Assembly: GCA_019119335.1 (NCBI GenBank)
Contig: DWXF01000050.1
Coordinates: 1 to 64,000 of the forward strand
Source: Candidatus Flavonifractor merdavium
GTDB lineage: Bacteria > Bacillota > Clostridia > Oscillospirales > Oscillospiraceae
Direction of reading: 5' to 3'
DNA: 64,000 nt
How positions within the stretch are numbered: the stretch's first letter is position 1; the number at the start of each line of letters is the position of its first letter. Positions 29,336-36,063 of this stretch are shown one piece after another. A program made the translations under genes and the position numbers. The notes under the pieces were generated by a model. It ran no database searches, was not told the DNA's origin, and worked only from the letters and a program-made list of their open reading frames with translations.

Positions 29336-30277
29336 TTACAGCTTCTCCGCCACCCGCAGCTTGGCGCTGCGGGCACGGGGATTTTCCTCCAGCTCCGCCG
29401 GACCGGATACAATGGGCTTCCGGTTTACCAGCTTCACCTGGGGCTTCTTTCCGCACACACACACCGGGAAGTCCGGCGGGCAGGTACAGCCCTTGGCAAA
29501 CTCCGCCAGGGCGTTTTTCACAATTCGGTCCTCCAGGGAGTGGAAGGAGATCACCGCCAGCCGTCCGCCGGCATTCAGCCGGGGCACCGCGGCGCGCACC
29601 ATCTTGTCCACCGCCGCGAGCTCGTCGTTCACCGCGATGCGGATGGCCTGAAAGGTCCGCTTGGCCGGATGCTGCTTCTCCCGCAGGGCGGCGGCCGGCA
29701 TGGCCGCGCGGAGCACGTCCACCAGCTGCAGCGTGGTTTCGATCCCGCCCTTGTCCCTGGCCCGGACGATGGCTCCCGCAATCGCGGAAGCATACCGCTC
29801 CTCCCCGTACTGCCAGAGGATGCGCCGCAGCTCCTCCTGGGGCCACTCATTGACCACCGTCCGGGCCGTCAGGGTATCGGTCTTGTCCATTCTCATGTCC
29901 AGGGGGGCGTCCGCCATGTAGGAGAACCCCCGGGACGGGTCGTCCAGCTGGGGGGAGGACACCCCCAGGTCAAAGAGCATACCGTCCACCCCGTCCAGAC
30001 CCAGTCCGTCCAGAATGGCGTCCAGCTCGCCAAAATTGCTGTGTACCAGGGTCACCTTGTCCCGCCAGGGGGCAAGGCGCTCCTCCGCCGCGTCCAGGGC
30101 CGCCTGGTCCCGGTCCACGCAGATGAGCCGGCCGCTGGTCAGCCGTCTGGCAATCTCCCGGCTGTGGCCCGCCCGGCCCAGGGTACCGTCCAGGTAAATC
30201 CCCTCCGGCCGGATGGCCAGCGCCTGGATACACTCCTCCAGCAGCACCGGCTTGTGGGTATAGCTCTGCTCGCTCAT
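29336..30277 (-). CDS. rsmH: 16S rRNA (cytosine1402-N4)-methyltransferase RsmH
   Basis: A 313-residue SAM-dependent methyltransferase that modifies C1402 of 16S rRNA. Motif I is YLDGTLGRAGHSREIA (about residues 28-43), followed by CVDRDQAALDAA and LFDLGVSSPQLDDPSRGFSY. ATG 30277 overlaps the mraZ stop as ATGA; longer in-frame upstream sequence belongs to mraZ. The companion 2'-O-methyltransferase for the same base, RsmI, is encoded at the right end of this window. Confidence 0.97.
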   Translation of the reverse strand: MSEQSYTHKPVLLEECIQALAIRPEGIYLDGTLGRAGHSREIARRLTSGRLICVDRDQAALDAAEERLAPWRDKVTLVHSNFGELDAILDGLGLDGVDGMLFDLGVSSPQLDDPSRGFSYMADAPLDMRMDKTDTLTARTVVNEWPQEELRRILWQYGEERYASAIAGAIVRARDKGGIETTLQLVDVLRAAMPAAALREKQHPAKRTFQAIRIAVNDELAAVDKMVRAAVPRLNAGGRLAVISFHSLEDRIVKNALAEFAKGCTCPPDFPVCVCGKKPQVKLVNRKPIVSGPAELEENPRARSAKLRVAEKL

Positions 30278-30693
30278 CAGAATCCCAAAGCCTCCATACA
30301 GGCCGACATCTTCTCCGGCGTCATTTCCTCTTCCTCCTGGGCCTGCCAGGCGTCGGCGCTCCAGATCTCCGCCCGGTCGTGAACGCCGATGATCACCACG
30401 TCCTTGTCCAGTCCGGCGTACTTGCGCAGCTTCTGGGGGATGACGATGCGCCCCTGGCTGTCCAGCTCGCATTTGGCGGCGTTGGCAAACAGGGGGCGCA
30501 TGGCCTTGGACTGGCTCATGGGCAGGGAAGCGAATTTTTCTGTAAACCGGTCCCAGGTGGATTGAGGGTAGATGGCCAGACAGGCGTCCACGCCCATAGC
30601 CAGGTAAAAGGTGACCCCCAGCTCCTCCCGGAGCTTGGAGGGGATGAAAAGGCGGCCTTTGGCGTCAATGCTGTGCTCATACGTGCCGGTCAC
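30277..30693 (-). CDS. mraZ: Transcriptional regulator MraZ
   Basis: A 138-residue DNA-binding protein with two tandem SpoVT/AbrB-like repeats: GTYEHSIDAKGRLFIPSKLRE (about 3-23) and CELDSQGRIVIPQKLRKYA (about 75-93). It is the first gene of the dcw operon and by family acts on its own promoter region. The start is a GTG at 30693, fixed by family alignment (MraZ proteins begin just before GxYxHxID) and by an AGGTGAGGGG box. In-frame sequence up to 30792 is leader and promoter. Confidence 0.94.
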   Translation of the reverse strand: MTGTYEHSIDAKGRLFIPSKLREELGVTFYLAMGVDACLAIYPQSTWDRFTEKFASLPMSQSKAMRPLFANAAKCELDSQGRIVIPQKLRKYAGLDKDVVIIGVHDRAEIWSADAWQAQEEEEMTPEKMSACMEALGF

Positions 30694-30763
30694 GCCCCTC
30701 ACCTTCCCCCCACTCAGCTGAAATTTTACGGGGTTTTCCCCCACTTCACTCCACTTGCTTTTT

Positions 30764-30792
30764 AGTATAAAGGCTCCGTAACAGAATTGCAA
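30764..30792 (-). promoter_or_regulatory. Promoter of the dcw operon
   Basis: On the minus strand, TTGCAA (30787-30792), a 17-bp spacer and TATACT (30764-30769), with a ~65-nt leader to mraZ. GTGGAGTGAAGTGGGG in the leader carries GTGG-type direct repeats like those reported as MraZ boxes in other bacteria; that link is inference. Confidence 0.85.
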
Positions 30793-30900
30793 TAGTTTTT
30801 TCTACTTTTTAAACGGGGAAAATGCCGTTTTTTCCAGGGAAACACAGGATTTTCGGCATGAAAAACATATGTTCGACTTCTTTGAGTTACAAATGGAAAC

Positions 30901-30930
30901 AAAAAACCACCATACCTTGCGGTATGGTGG
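30901..30930 (-). terminator. Terminator of the uvrC-coaD operon
   Basis: A 10-bp perfect stem (30907-30916 with 30921-30930, arm CCACCATACC) is followed on the minus strand by six Ts. The mirror side has AAAAAA, so it may work both ways. Confidence 0.92.
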
Positions 30931-30977
30931 TAAAAAAGTGCCATATTTCGATATTACGTAAACGGGCGAAACAAACT

Positions 30978-31484
30978 CTATTCGTCAGCGGCAGCGTCAT
31001 AGGGCTGCCGTCCGGCGACGGCTCCTCCGCCCGCCAGGGCACGGAACCGGGCACGGGACTTTTTGATCTCGTCGTAGGCCTCGGCCACCGCCTCCTCGGT
31101 GCGCCGCAGGGCGTCCTCGCAGTAGTCGTTGGCCGCCTTGCGCAAATCCCGGCTGCGCTCCTCAGCCACCCGGAGCATCTCGTTGGCCTTCTGCTTGGCC
31201 TGGGCAAGCACCTCGTCCTCGGCCACCATCTGCTTGGCCTGGTCCTCAGCCTGCTTGCGGATAAGCTCCCCCTCCCGCTTGGCGGAGGCGATATACTCCG
31301 TCCGGGCGGCAATGAGCTTCTTGGCCTCCGCCAGCTCCATGGGGAACTGGGCCCGGATCTCGTCCAGCAGGTCCAGGGCGCGGTCTCGCTCCAGAATACA
31401 CTTGTCGCTGCTCAGCGGCATACTCTTGGCTTCGTCGATCATCTCAAAGAGCATGTCCAGTAATTCATCCACGCCGGTGGCCAT
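30978..31484 (-). CDS. Coiled-coil protein, often annotated ATPase-like
   Basis: A 168-residue protein that is almost wholly helical and charged. Heptad-like sequence runs from about residue 25 to 150 (Glu/Lys/Ala/Arg-rich, e.g. AEAKKLIAARTEYIASAKREG). It has no signal peptide, membrane helix or catalytic motif. The start at 31484 (MATGVDELLD) follows AGGAGG and overlaps the coaD stop as TGATG. It resembles the small coiled-coil proteins next to coaD in many Clostridia, sometimes labelled as V-type ATPase subunit-like or DivIVA-like. No function can be assigned with confidence. Confidence 0.75.
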   Translation of the reverse strand: MATGVDELLDMLFEMIDEAKSMPLSSDKCILERDRALDLLDEIRAQFPMELAEAKKLIAARTEYIASAKREGELIRKQAEDQAKQMVAEDEVLAQAKQKANEMLRVAEERSRDLRKAANDYCEDALRRTEEAVAEAYDEIKKSRARFRALAGGGAVAGRQPYDAAADE

Positions 31485-31981
31485 CAGCAATCCCTCCTGC
31501 TGTCCATTTTTTGCTGTACGTCGGCAATGATCTCCCTGGGCAGGAAATCCGACAGGTCCGCTCCATAGCGGGCCATTTCCTTCACCACGCTGGAGCTGAC
31601 GTAAGTATATTTGGCGCTGGAGGGCAGAAACATGGTCTCCAGCCGGGGGTTGAGCTTGCGGTTGATCAGGGCCATCTGCAGCTCGTTTTCATAGTCGGAC
31701 ACCGCCCGCAGGCCCTTCACCAGGGTGCAGGCCCGCCGCTGCCGGGCGTATTCCGCCAGCAGGGTGGACGAGCAGTCCACCTCTACATTGGGCAGCTTGG
31801 CCACCACCCGGCGGATCAGGTCCGCCCGCTCCTCAGGGGTGAACAGGCCCCGGTTCACCTTTTCCGAGTTCACCAGCACGCACACAATCAGCTTGTCAAA
31901 GCAGACGGCGGCCCGCTTGATGATATTCAAATGCCCCAGCGTGATGGGGTCGAAGCTGCCGGGGTAGATGGCGGTCTTCAT
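31484..31981 (-). CDS. coaD: Phosphopantetheine adenylyltransferase
   Basis: A 165-residue nucleotidyltransferase catalysing the fourth step of coenzyme A synthesis, 4'-phosphopantetheine plus ATP to dephospho-CoA. The hallmark N-terminus YPGSFDPITLGHLNII (residues 6-21) holds the HxGH-type motif. VKGLRAVSDYENELQMALINRKL and YTYVSSSVVKEMA are also diagnostic. It sits between rsmD and the coiled-coil gene, the common rsmD-coaD pair. Confidence 0.97.
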   Translation of the reverse strand: MKTAIYPGSFDPITLGHLNIIKRAAVCFDKLIVCVLVNSEKVNRGLFTPEERADLIRRVVAKLPNVEVDCSSTLLAEYARQRRACTLVKGLRAVSDYENELQMALINRKLNPRLETMFLPSSAKYTYVSSSVVKEMARYGADLSDFLPREIIADVQQKMDSRRDC

Positions 31982-32007
31982 GTGGGCTCACATCCTCAAA
32001 CCGGGGG

Positions 32008-32553
32008 TTATACGTCCCGGTGGTACAGTGTGATCTTGATCTTGCCGTAGCGGTAATCCCGGCCCATCCGGTAGGGGGCGGGCAGCTCCGGCAGCGCCGC
32101 CTCGGCGGCACTTTCGCAGACTATTATACCATTTTCCGTGGCAATGTCAATCTTGGCGATAGCGGCCAGGGCTTTTTCCAACATTCCGGAACCGTAAGGG
32201 GGATCCAGGAAAATCAGGTCAAATTTCTCCCGGCAGCCGGTGAGAAAGGCCAGATAGTCCCCCTGGGTGACCTTTGCCTTGTCGGACAGGCCGGTGTGGG
32301 CCAGGTTGTCCCGGATCACAGCGGCGGCCTCCTTCCGCAGGTCCACGAAGGAGCAGAAGGCCGCCCCGCGGGACAGGGCCTCAATGCCCATCTGGCCGGT
32401 GCCGCCGAACAGGTCCAGCACCCGCCGGCCCTCGATGTCAAACTGTACGATATTGAATACCGACTCCTTCACCTTGTCGGTGGTGGGCCGGGTCTCCAGG
32501 CCGGGCAGCTCCTTCAGCCTCCGGCCCCGGGCAATTCCGGTAATCACGCGCAT
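32008..32553 (-). CDS. rsmD: 16S rRNA (guanine966-N2)-methyltransferase RsmD
   Basis: A 181-residue SAM-dependent methyltransferase for G966 of 16S rRNA. It shows the N-terminal block RVITGIARGRRLKELPG, SAM motif I VLDLFGGTGQMGIEALSRG (about 45-63), and the catalytic FLDPPYGSG (about 117-125). The ATG follows AAAGGAAGGA. It lies between the lipoprotein gene and coaD with short gaps, so it is part of the uvrC operon. Confidence 0.96.
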   Translation of the reverse strand: MRVITGIARGRRLKELPGLETRPTTDKVKESVFNIVQFDIEGRRVLDLFGGTGQMGIEALSRGAAFCSFVDLRKEAAAVIRDNLAHTGLSDKAKVTQGDYLAFLTGCREKFDLIFLDPPYGSGMLEKALAAIAKIDIATENGIIVCESAAEAALPELPAPYRMGRDYRYGKIKITLYHRDV

Positions 32554-32577
32554 GGCGGTTCCTTCCTTTCTGTTTTC

Positions 32578-33750
32578 TCACGCGGGCAGCCGGCCGGCAC
32601 CGTTCCAGTAAAACCGGTTGGCAGCAGTTTCCGGCACGTTGGCGTAGTCCCACTGGTGGTCAGTCCACCGCATATAGTCGCTGGTCACATTGAAGTAGGC
32701 ATGGTGGATCTGGTCCCATTGGTGGGGAGACACATGCTCCCCGCCCACCGGGTCGTTCCAGGTGGGGTCCACACAGTACCATTCCCCCTCCAGGCGCACC
32801 ATATTCCAGGCGTGGTCGCTGGTGGAGCCGGAAGACGCCCCCACCACCGTAATACACTCCACCCCCGCCAGGTCCATCAGCAGCTGGAAGCTGGTGGCGT
32901 AGCCCAGGCAGATACCGTACCCCTCCACCAGCATTCCGTAGGGGTTGGTGTTGTCCGGCCTGCCCTGAGGGGTGTCCGGGCCGTACACCGTCTCGTCATA
33001 TTCCCCCAGGTCCACCAGCGCGTCGTGGAGGACCAGTTCCTTTTGGAAGTCGGTCATATCCCCGGTGACGTGTTCCGCAAAGATCTCCCGGCAGCGGGCC
33101 AGAATGGCGGCGTCCCTATGGCTGAGGCCACTCTCGTCTCCGCTCTCCCAGGCCGCCACAATAGCCGAGGTGTCATAGAGAGTCATGTCGTACTCGTTGG
33201 GCGGGTCAAAGGGGGCGAAGGCGCTGATATCCAGGGTAGGCTCCGGCAGAGCCGCTTCCCCGCCCAGCGCATCCTCCAGCGCCGCCAGAGCCGCCTCCGG
33301 CGCCTCACAGCTCAGCAGGGCGGCGTACCCGTCCAGGCTGGTCACCACCGCCTCCTCCAGCAGGGCGGCCTGGTCGGGCGCATAGCCGAAGAAGTCCGCC
33401 AGCCGGGCCTGCCGGTGGGCCTCCAGGGCAGTGGTCACCGCTTCGCCGTTCTCCGCCTGGCTCAGCCGGAGGACGATGATCTCCCGGGCATCCACCCCGG
33501 AGGCGGTATACACCGCCGCTTCGGTCCACATCCCCTCCTCCACGCCGCACACGGCGGTGAGATAATCCGTCCGGTCGTCCCCCGTAAGCGGGGTCAGCCC
33601 CGCCGGGTCGCTCTGGCTGTCCAGCACCGCCTGGGTCGCCTGGTCAGTCCCCACGTAGTCCTCCGGCGCAGCGGTCGCCCCCTGCTCCGCCGGAGCAGCG
33701 CAGGCAGTCAGGCACAGGAGCAGAGCCAGCGGCAGGCTCGCTCGCGTCAT
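32578..33750 (-). CDS. Lipoprotein with a transglutaminase-like domain
   Basis: A 390-residue exported protein. A lipoprotein signal (MTRASLPLALLLCLTACAAP) has its lipobox Cys at residue 17. A helical region (about 60-240) is followed by a transglutaminase-like fold. Its Cys lies in VEGYGICLGYATSFQLLMD (near 283), its His in SDHAWNMVRLEGEWYCVDPTW, and its Asp in VDPTW, so the full catalytic triad is in place. Such domains act as peptidases or cross-linkers on cell-surface substrates; the substrate is unknown. Its start overlaps the uvrC stop as ATGA, so it is made with the DNA-repair gene although no functional link is obvious. Confidence 0.87.
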   Translation of the reverse strand: MTRASLPLALLLCLTACAAPAEQGATAAPEDYVGTDQATQAVLDSQSDPAGLTPLTGDDRTDYLTAVCGVEEGMWTEAAVYTASGVDAREIIVLRLSQAENGEAVTTALEAHRQARLADFFGYAPDQAALLEEAVVTSLDGYAALLSCEAPEAALAALEDALGGEAALPEPTLDISAFAPFDPPNEYDMTLYDTSAIVAAWESGDESGLSHRDAAILARCREIFAEHVTGDMTDFQKELVLHDALVDLGEYDETVYGPDTPQGRPDNTNPYGMLVEGYGICLGYATSFQLLMDLAGVECITVVGASSGSTSDHAWNMVRLEGEWYCVDPTWNDPVGGEHVSPHQWDQIHHAYFNVTSDYMRWTDHQWDYANVPETAANRFYWNGAGRLPA

Positions 33751-35585
33751 GGCGCATCCCCTTCCTCCTGCCGGAAAAAGTCGTACACCGCCTGGGCGGT
33801 ATTGCGGGGCACCGCCTCTTGGAGCTGCTCCAGCGTGGCGGCCTTGATGTTCTTGATGCTTTTGAAATGCTTGAGCAGCTCACTCCGCCGCTTCTCCCCC
33901 ACGCCGGGGATCTTGTCCAGCACCGAGCCCCGTACCCGCTGATTCTGCTGCTGGCGGTGGAACTCGATGGCAAAGCGGTGGGTCTCCTCCTGGATCTGTC
34001 CGATGAGGGAGAAGATGGCCTGGTTGCCCTGAATGCCGATCTCCTGCCCCTCCGGGGTTACCAGGGCCCGGGTGCGGTGGCGGTCGTCCTTTACCATGCC
34101 GAACACCGGGATGGACAGCCCCAGGTCCCGGAGCACCCCCACTGCTACTCTGGCGTGGTTCTCCCCGCCGTCAATGAGCAGCAGGTCTGGCTTGTCGGCA
34201 AATTTCTCGTCCCCGTCCAGATACCGCTGGAACCGGCGGCGGAGCACCTGCTCCATGGAGGCGTAGTCATCGGGCCCGTCCATGTCCTTCAGCTTGAAGT
34301 GGCGGTAGTCCCGCTTCAGGGGCTTGGCGTTGACGTACACCACCATGGAGGCCACGATGTCGTCGCCCCCCTGGTTGGAGATGTCGTAGGACTCCATCCG
34401 CCGGGGCGGGGCGGGCAGATTCAGCATATTGCCCAGCAGCTCCAGCAGCTTGCTCTGCCGCTCCTCCCGGGTGGTCCACCGCTCCACCTCCTCCACGGCG
34501 TTGGTGTTGGCCAGGCGGATGAGGTCCATCTTGGCGCCCCGCTGGGGGGTCACCAGCTCCACCTTCCGCCCCGCCGCCTCGGAGAGCATCCGGGTCAGGG
34601 GCACCTCGTCCTCCAGCTCGCAGGGCAGCAGGATCTGCCGGGGCAGATTGCCCCGGCCCCCATAGTACTGCCGCACCAGGGCGGAGAGGATCTCGGCGGT
34701 GTCCTCCTCCATGGGGGTGTCGATCAGGTCCCAGTCCTTGGCGGCCAGCTCCCCTTCCACAAAGTGGAGCACCACAAAGCAGCTGCGGGTGGCCTGTCCC
34801 CGGTGGAAGCCCACCACATCGGTGTCCGCCAGGGAGCCCGCCACCACCTTCTGCCGCTTGCCCAGCAGCTCGATGGCCCGGTAGCGGTCCCGCAGCTCGG
34901 CGGCCTTCTCAAACCGCAGTTCCTCGGCAGCCAGCTCCATCTCCGCCTTCAGCTCGTCCCCTACCTCCTGAAACTTCCCCTCCAGCAGACGGACGGCCTG
35001 GTCGATGGCCTCCCGGTAGCGGCTCTGGTCCATGTCGGCCCGGCAATAGCCGTCGCACTGGCCCATATGGTAGTTGAGGCAGGGCCGCTCCCTGCCGATG
35101 TCCCGGGGGAACTTCCGGTTGCAGGAGGGCAGTTTTAAGGCGATGCGCAGGGCGTCGATGATATTCTGGGTGTTCCCCCGGCTGCCGTAGGGACCGAAGT
35201 ACCGGGCCCCGTCCTCCGCCGCCCGGTTGGCCAGGGAGAATTTGGGGTATGGCTCCTTCACCGTCAGGCGGATATAGGGGTAGCCCTTGTCGTCCTTGAG
35301 CAGGATGTTGTACCGGGGCTGGTGGCGCTTGATGAGGGAGTTTTCCAGCACCAGGGCCTCAAACTCCGAGTCGGCCACGATCACGTCGAAGTGGTCGATC
35401 TGGCTCACCATGGCCCGGGTCTTTTCCGTGTGGGCGGCCAGGTTGGCAAAATACTGGCTCACCCGGTTTTTCAGAGCCTTGGCCTTACCCACGTAGATGA
35501 CCGTGTTCTTTTTGTCCTGCATGATATACACGCCCGGCTTCAACGGCAGGGCATGGGCTTTTTCTTTCAACTCGTCAAAGGTCAT
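33747..35585 (-). CDS. uvrC: Excinuclease ABC subunit C
   Basis: A 612-residue nuclease of nucleotide excision repair that makes both incisions with UvrB. In order: GIY-YIG domain (about 10-95, KPGVYIMQDKKNTVIYVGKA), a Cys-rich linker (CNRKFPRDIGRERPCLNYHMGQC split over 150-178), UVR motif (about 200-235), RNase H-like endonuclease domain (SYDISNQGGDD...LLIDGG), and C-terminal helix-hairpin-helix (LDKIPGVGEKRRSELLKHF). Start MTFDELKEK at 35585 is set by homology. The best GAGGAGG box is 15 bases away, which is long. Confidence 0.97.
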   Translation of the reverse strand: MTFDELKEKAHALPLKPGVYIMQDKKNTVIYVGKAKALKNRVSQYFANLAAHTEKTRAMVSQIDHFDVIVADSEFEALVLENSLIKRHQPRYNILLKDDKGYPYIRLTVKEPYPKFSLANRAAEDGARYFGPYGSRGNTQNIIDALRIALKLPSCNRKFPRDIGRERPCLNYHMGQCDGYCRADMDQSRYREAIDQAVRLLEGKFQEVGDELKAEMELAAEELRFEKAAELRDRYRAIELLGKRQKVVAGSLADTDVVGFHRGQATRSCFVVLHFVEGELAAKDWDLIDTPMEEDTAEILSALVRQYYGGRGNLPRQILLPCELEDEVPLTRMLSEAAGRKVELVTPQRGAKMDLIRLANTNAVEEVERWTTREERQSKLLELLGNMLNLPAPPRRMESYDISNQGGDDIVASMVVYVNAKPLKRDYRHFKLKDMDGPDDYASMEQVLRRRFQRYLDGDEKFADKPDLLLIDGGENHARVAVGVLRDLGLSIPVFGMVKDDRHRTRALVTPEGQEIGIQGNQAIFSLIGQIQEETHRFAIEFHRQQQNQRVRGSVLDKIPGVGEKRRSELLKHFKSIKNIKAATLEQLQEAVPRNTAQAVYDFFRQEEGDAP

Positions 35586-35629
35586 AACAGAAGTATGATG
35601 CCCTCCTCTCCGCCGGATGTGCACAGATC

Positions 35630-35660
35630 AAAAAAAGCGCCGCGGATGCGGCGCTTTTTT
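35630..35660. terminator. Terminator between the HPr gene and uvrC
   Basis: A 13-bp stem (35631-35643 with 35648-35660) has A6 and T6 flanks. It ends the HPr transcript on the minus strand. No clear promoter follows before uvrC, so uvrC may depend on read-through or an unseen promoter. Confidence 0.92.
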
Positions 35661-35677
35661 CTCAGGCGTTTGGTCGC

Positions 35678-35941
35678 TTACTCGGAAAAATTGGAGGAGA
35701 TCAGCTCAATCAGGGCCTCCACTGCTTCCTTCTCATCGGGGCCGTCTGCAATGAGGTTAATGGAAGTCCCCTTGACGATCCCCAGAGAGAGGACGCCCAG
35801 CAGGCTCTTGGCGTTGACTCTCCGCTCGTCCTTCTCCACCCAGATGGAACTCTTGAATTCATTGGCCTTCTGGATGAAGAACGTGGCCGGTCTGGCGTGC
35901 AGGCCAACCTGGTTATTCACGACTGCCTCTTTCATATACAT
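35678..35941 (-). CDS. HPr family phosphocarrier protein
   Basis: An 87-residue small phosphocarrier. The phosphorylatable His is in QVGLHARPATFF (His about 17), and the regulatory Ser region VNAKSLLGVLSLGI matches the HPr kinase target (Ser46 in B. subtilis HPr). Both functions, PTS phosphotransfer and CcpA-dependent carbon catabolite control, are therefore possible. ATG 35941 has a GGGGGG box at suitable distance; an in-frame ATG two codons later is the alternative. No ptsI lies next to it, so Crh-like or PTS use cannot be told apart from context, though retention of His favours HPr. Confidence 0.92.
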   Translation of the reverse strand: MYMKEAVVNNQVGLHARPATFFIQKANEFKSSIWVEKDERRVNAKSLLGVLSLGIVKGTSINLIADGPDEKEAVEALIELISSNFSE

Positions 35942-35976
35942 AGCGTTTCCCCCCAAGATGCATTCGCATACTTCGT

Positions 35977-36010
35977 ATTATAGGATAGCAAATTTATCCC
36001 AAACCGTCAA
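35977..36010 (-). promoter_or_regulatory. Promoter of the HPr gene
   Basis: On the minus strand, TTGACG (36005-36010), a 17-bp spacer and TATCCT (35982-35987). A perfect TATAAT overlaps at 35977-35982 but would need a 22-bp spacer. Confidence 0.6.
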
Positions 36011-36063
36011 TGACAAAATGCACAAATTCCGCATAAGAAACTGGATTGATTGACGAAGAGTGT

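Noticed and set aside
30694-30792. A longer MraZ starting at 30792.
   Set aside because: That region contains the -35 and -10 boxes of the operon promoter and has no homology. Family alignment fixes the GTG at 30693.
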